A stretch of DNA of 64,000 nt, from positions 4,324,697 to 4,388,696 of the forward strand of contig JABAKD010000011.1 in the NCBI GenBank assembly GCA_012845835.1, written 5' to 3'. Below, piece by piece: positions 62,744-64,000 of the stretch. Made by a program: the position numbers and the translations under genes. The stretch comes from Undaria pinnatifida. Taxonomy: Eukaryota > Sar > Phaeophyceae > Laminariales > Alariaceae. Each line of letters starts with the position of its first letter. Positions within the stretch are counted from its first letter, which is position 1. The notes under the pieces are model-generated. The model made no database searches and was not told where the DNA came from. It saw only the letters and a program-made list of their open reading frames with translations.

Positions 62744-62987
62744 ATGTCAACCGCGTTGATCAGCCTTGCTGCCTCGATTGCGATGGCAGCGTCCTTTCTC
62801 CTTCTATTATTAATAGCCAGCGCTGTGAATGCGACCACCATATTAGCGGCGACATTCGACGGCGGGGTTGTGATAGGGACTGACTCCCGCACCAGCCAAG
62901 GCAGCTTCGTGGTGAACCGCCTCTCAGACAAGATCGCCCCGGTGTACCCTTCCGGCATATTTCTGGCTCGCTCGGGCAACACTGCGG
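62744..62987 (+). CDS. PSMB6: Proteasome subunit beta-1, exon 1 (gene continues)
   Basis: N-terminal nucleophile hydrolase of the 20S proteasome core (caspase-like site). The mature part starts TTILAATFDGGVVIGTDSR and continues NRLSDKIAPVYPSGIFLARS GNTA. Thr1, Asp17 and Lys33 are in their family positions. The 30-residue pro-sequence (MSTALISLAASIAMAASFLL LLLIASAVNA) is unusually hydrophobic and ends in Ala, not the Gly that normally precedes Thr1. The ATG at 62,744 is the first in frame. Donor GCGG|GTATGC; later exons were not found before 64,000, so the gene runs out of the window. Confidence 0.9.
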
Positions 62988-63124
62988 GTATGCATAGATG
63001 TTTGCTTGCTGTCTGTTCGGGTATTGCAGGGTGAACAGCAGTAATCAGGACCGAAAATGGTTAAAACAGGAGAATATTGTTGTGTACCGTATTTTCATTT
63101 TTTTTTAACATTGTATAGGACCAA

Positions 63125-63245
63125 GGCTACGGTAGGGTGGTTACCCCCATTTTCACTGGTGTGTTTGAGCCACTCGCACGAGTAGCTCTGTACCGTACGG
63201 ATGAAGATGGTGTAGGAACTTGGTTTGCCGCAGCTTAGATCACCT
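63125..63245. repeat. Dispersed repeat (family D), copy 2
   Basis: GAGCCACTCGCACGAGTAGC, TCTGTACC and TTGGTTTGCCGCAGC match 10,850-10,940. Confidence 0.55.
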
Positions 63246-63386
63246 TTGCATTGCGGATTGATTTCGTCAATGTAAAACATAAAGAAAACGTAAGATTGCA
63301 TAGGAACAAAGGGGTTACTCGCGCAAGTGACCCCTAGCCACTGAAATTAAAGGCCCAAAAGGGGACCCCCCTACCGTAGCCTAGGT

Positions 63387-63575
63387 CATAGATATAATTA
63401 CATTTGTCCTCGAAAAATTTTAAAACCTTATTCACTTGGTTAATGGGACCTGCTCCGCTCTCAGCGCTCCCACTTGGAAAACGCCTGCCTAAACCCCCCT
63501 CTCGGAGAACCTTCCCGGCATTCTTCGCGTCCCTTACTTTCTTCGCTTTCTTCGTTTCCTTTTTTCCCGTTTCTC
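63387..63575 (+). repeat. Direct repeat, copy 1
   Basis: Sequence from ATAGATATAATTACATTTGT to TTCTTCGCTTTCTTCGTTTC is repeated 442 bp downstream with very few differences. Confidence 0.95.
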
Positions 63576-63828
63576 TTTTTATTTTCTTCATTCCGTAACT
63601 TTATCCAACGTATGATCTACGACTCTACGACGCATCTACGGCGCAAAGTCGTGAGATGTTGAAGTTGACTGCCGGATTTTTAGTGTTCTACGAGTAGGCA
63701 CCGACTTTCAGCTCCCTACGCTGGCCACCTGTCGCCGTAGCGCTTCCCCACCACTTTCAGCTTTACAATACAACTCGGAGGGCGAGATAGTACATACCGG
63801 TACTACTACACCAGGTTTGTACGTACCA

Positions 63829-64000
63829 TATAGATATAATTACATTTGTCCTCGAAATTTTTTTAAACCTTATTCACTTGGTTAATGGGACCTGCTCCGC
63901 TCTCAGCGCTCCCACTTGGAAAACGCCTGCCTAAACCCCCCTCTCGGAGAACCTTCCCGGCATTCTTCGCGTTCCTTCCTTTCTTCGCTTTCTTCGTTTC
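63829..64000 (+). repeat. Direct repeat, copy 2 (cut by the window end)
   Basis: Near-identical to 63,387-63,558. Could be a tandem duplication or the ends of a mobile element; the window stops before the boundary. Confidence 0.95.

Larger units (their letters stand above)
62988..64000 (+). other. PSMB6 intron 1, to the window end
   Basis: No further PSMB6 exon recognised. Holds a family D repeat and a direct repeat described separately. Confidence 0.6.

Noticed and set aside
63387-64000. LTR pair of a retrotransposon
   Set aside because: The 270-bp interior is too short for any retroelement body and no primer-binding site or TG/CA ends are visible; a tandem duplication is simpler.

Overview
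This is a window of a nuclear eukaryotic genome. Its genes are spliced (GT-AG introns, one GC-AG), there are no operons or bacterial signals, and the DNA between exons is packed with microsatellites, minisatellites and small transposable elements. The gene style (many short exons, introns of 0.3-4 kb) and a CaMK/CDPK-type kinase joined to cyclic-nucleotide-binding domains suggest a stramenopile, most plausibly a brown alga (Phaeophyceae). That assignment is inference; no marker gene here proves it.

Layout. 1-13,080 holds no gene I can support, apart from a possible C-terminal scrap at 1-87; it contains G-runs, minisatellites, a tandem duplication, a tRNA-headed SINE and small inverted-repeat elements. 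13,085-15,355 is a decayed non-LTR retrotransposon (LINE) on the minus strand. 15,787-43,097 (+) is one 27-kb gene, an ABC-F ATPase of the ABCF1/GCN20 type, which I could resolve into 18 coding exons with matching phases (2,694 nt, 897 codons plus stop; the initiator ATG was not found). 43,098-49,344 is a convergent intergenic region with satellites. 49,345-62,435 (-) is a 12-13 exon protein kinase: an Arg-rich leader and hydrophobic segment, a complete CaMK-type kinase domain with HFD instead of HRD, an autoinhibitory-like helix, a degenerate EF-hand region, and two CNMP-binding-like domains. 62,744 onward (+) is the first exon of proteasome subunit beta-1 (PSMB6), head to head with the kinase across about 308 bp; the rest of PSMB6 lies beyond the last exon seen or outside the window.

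The three genes do not form a recognisable pathway: translation or ribosome-associated ATPase, signalling kinase, protein degradation. The kinase and PSMB6 may share a bidirectional promoter. 

The most striking signals are: the kinase fusion architecture; duplication of exon edges into neighbouring introns in both genes, including a 26-unit array that repeats the 3' end of ABCF1 exon 12 with its splice donor; a SINE whose 3' end matches the LINE in the same window, with a shared poly-C tail; TTAA-flanked piggyBac-like MITEs; a family of TIR elements with 5-bp target duplications; and about 19 exact copies of the 9-bp palindromic motif TACCTGGTA/TACCAGGTA where less than one is expected by chance.
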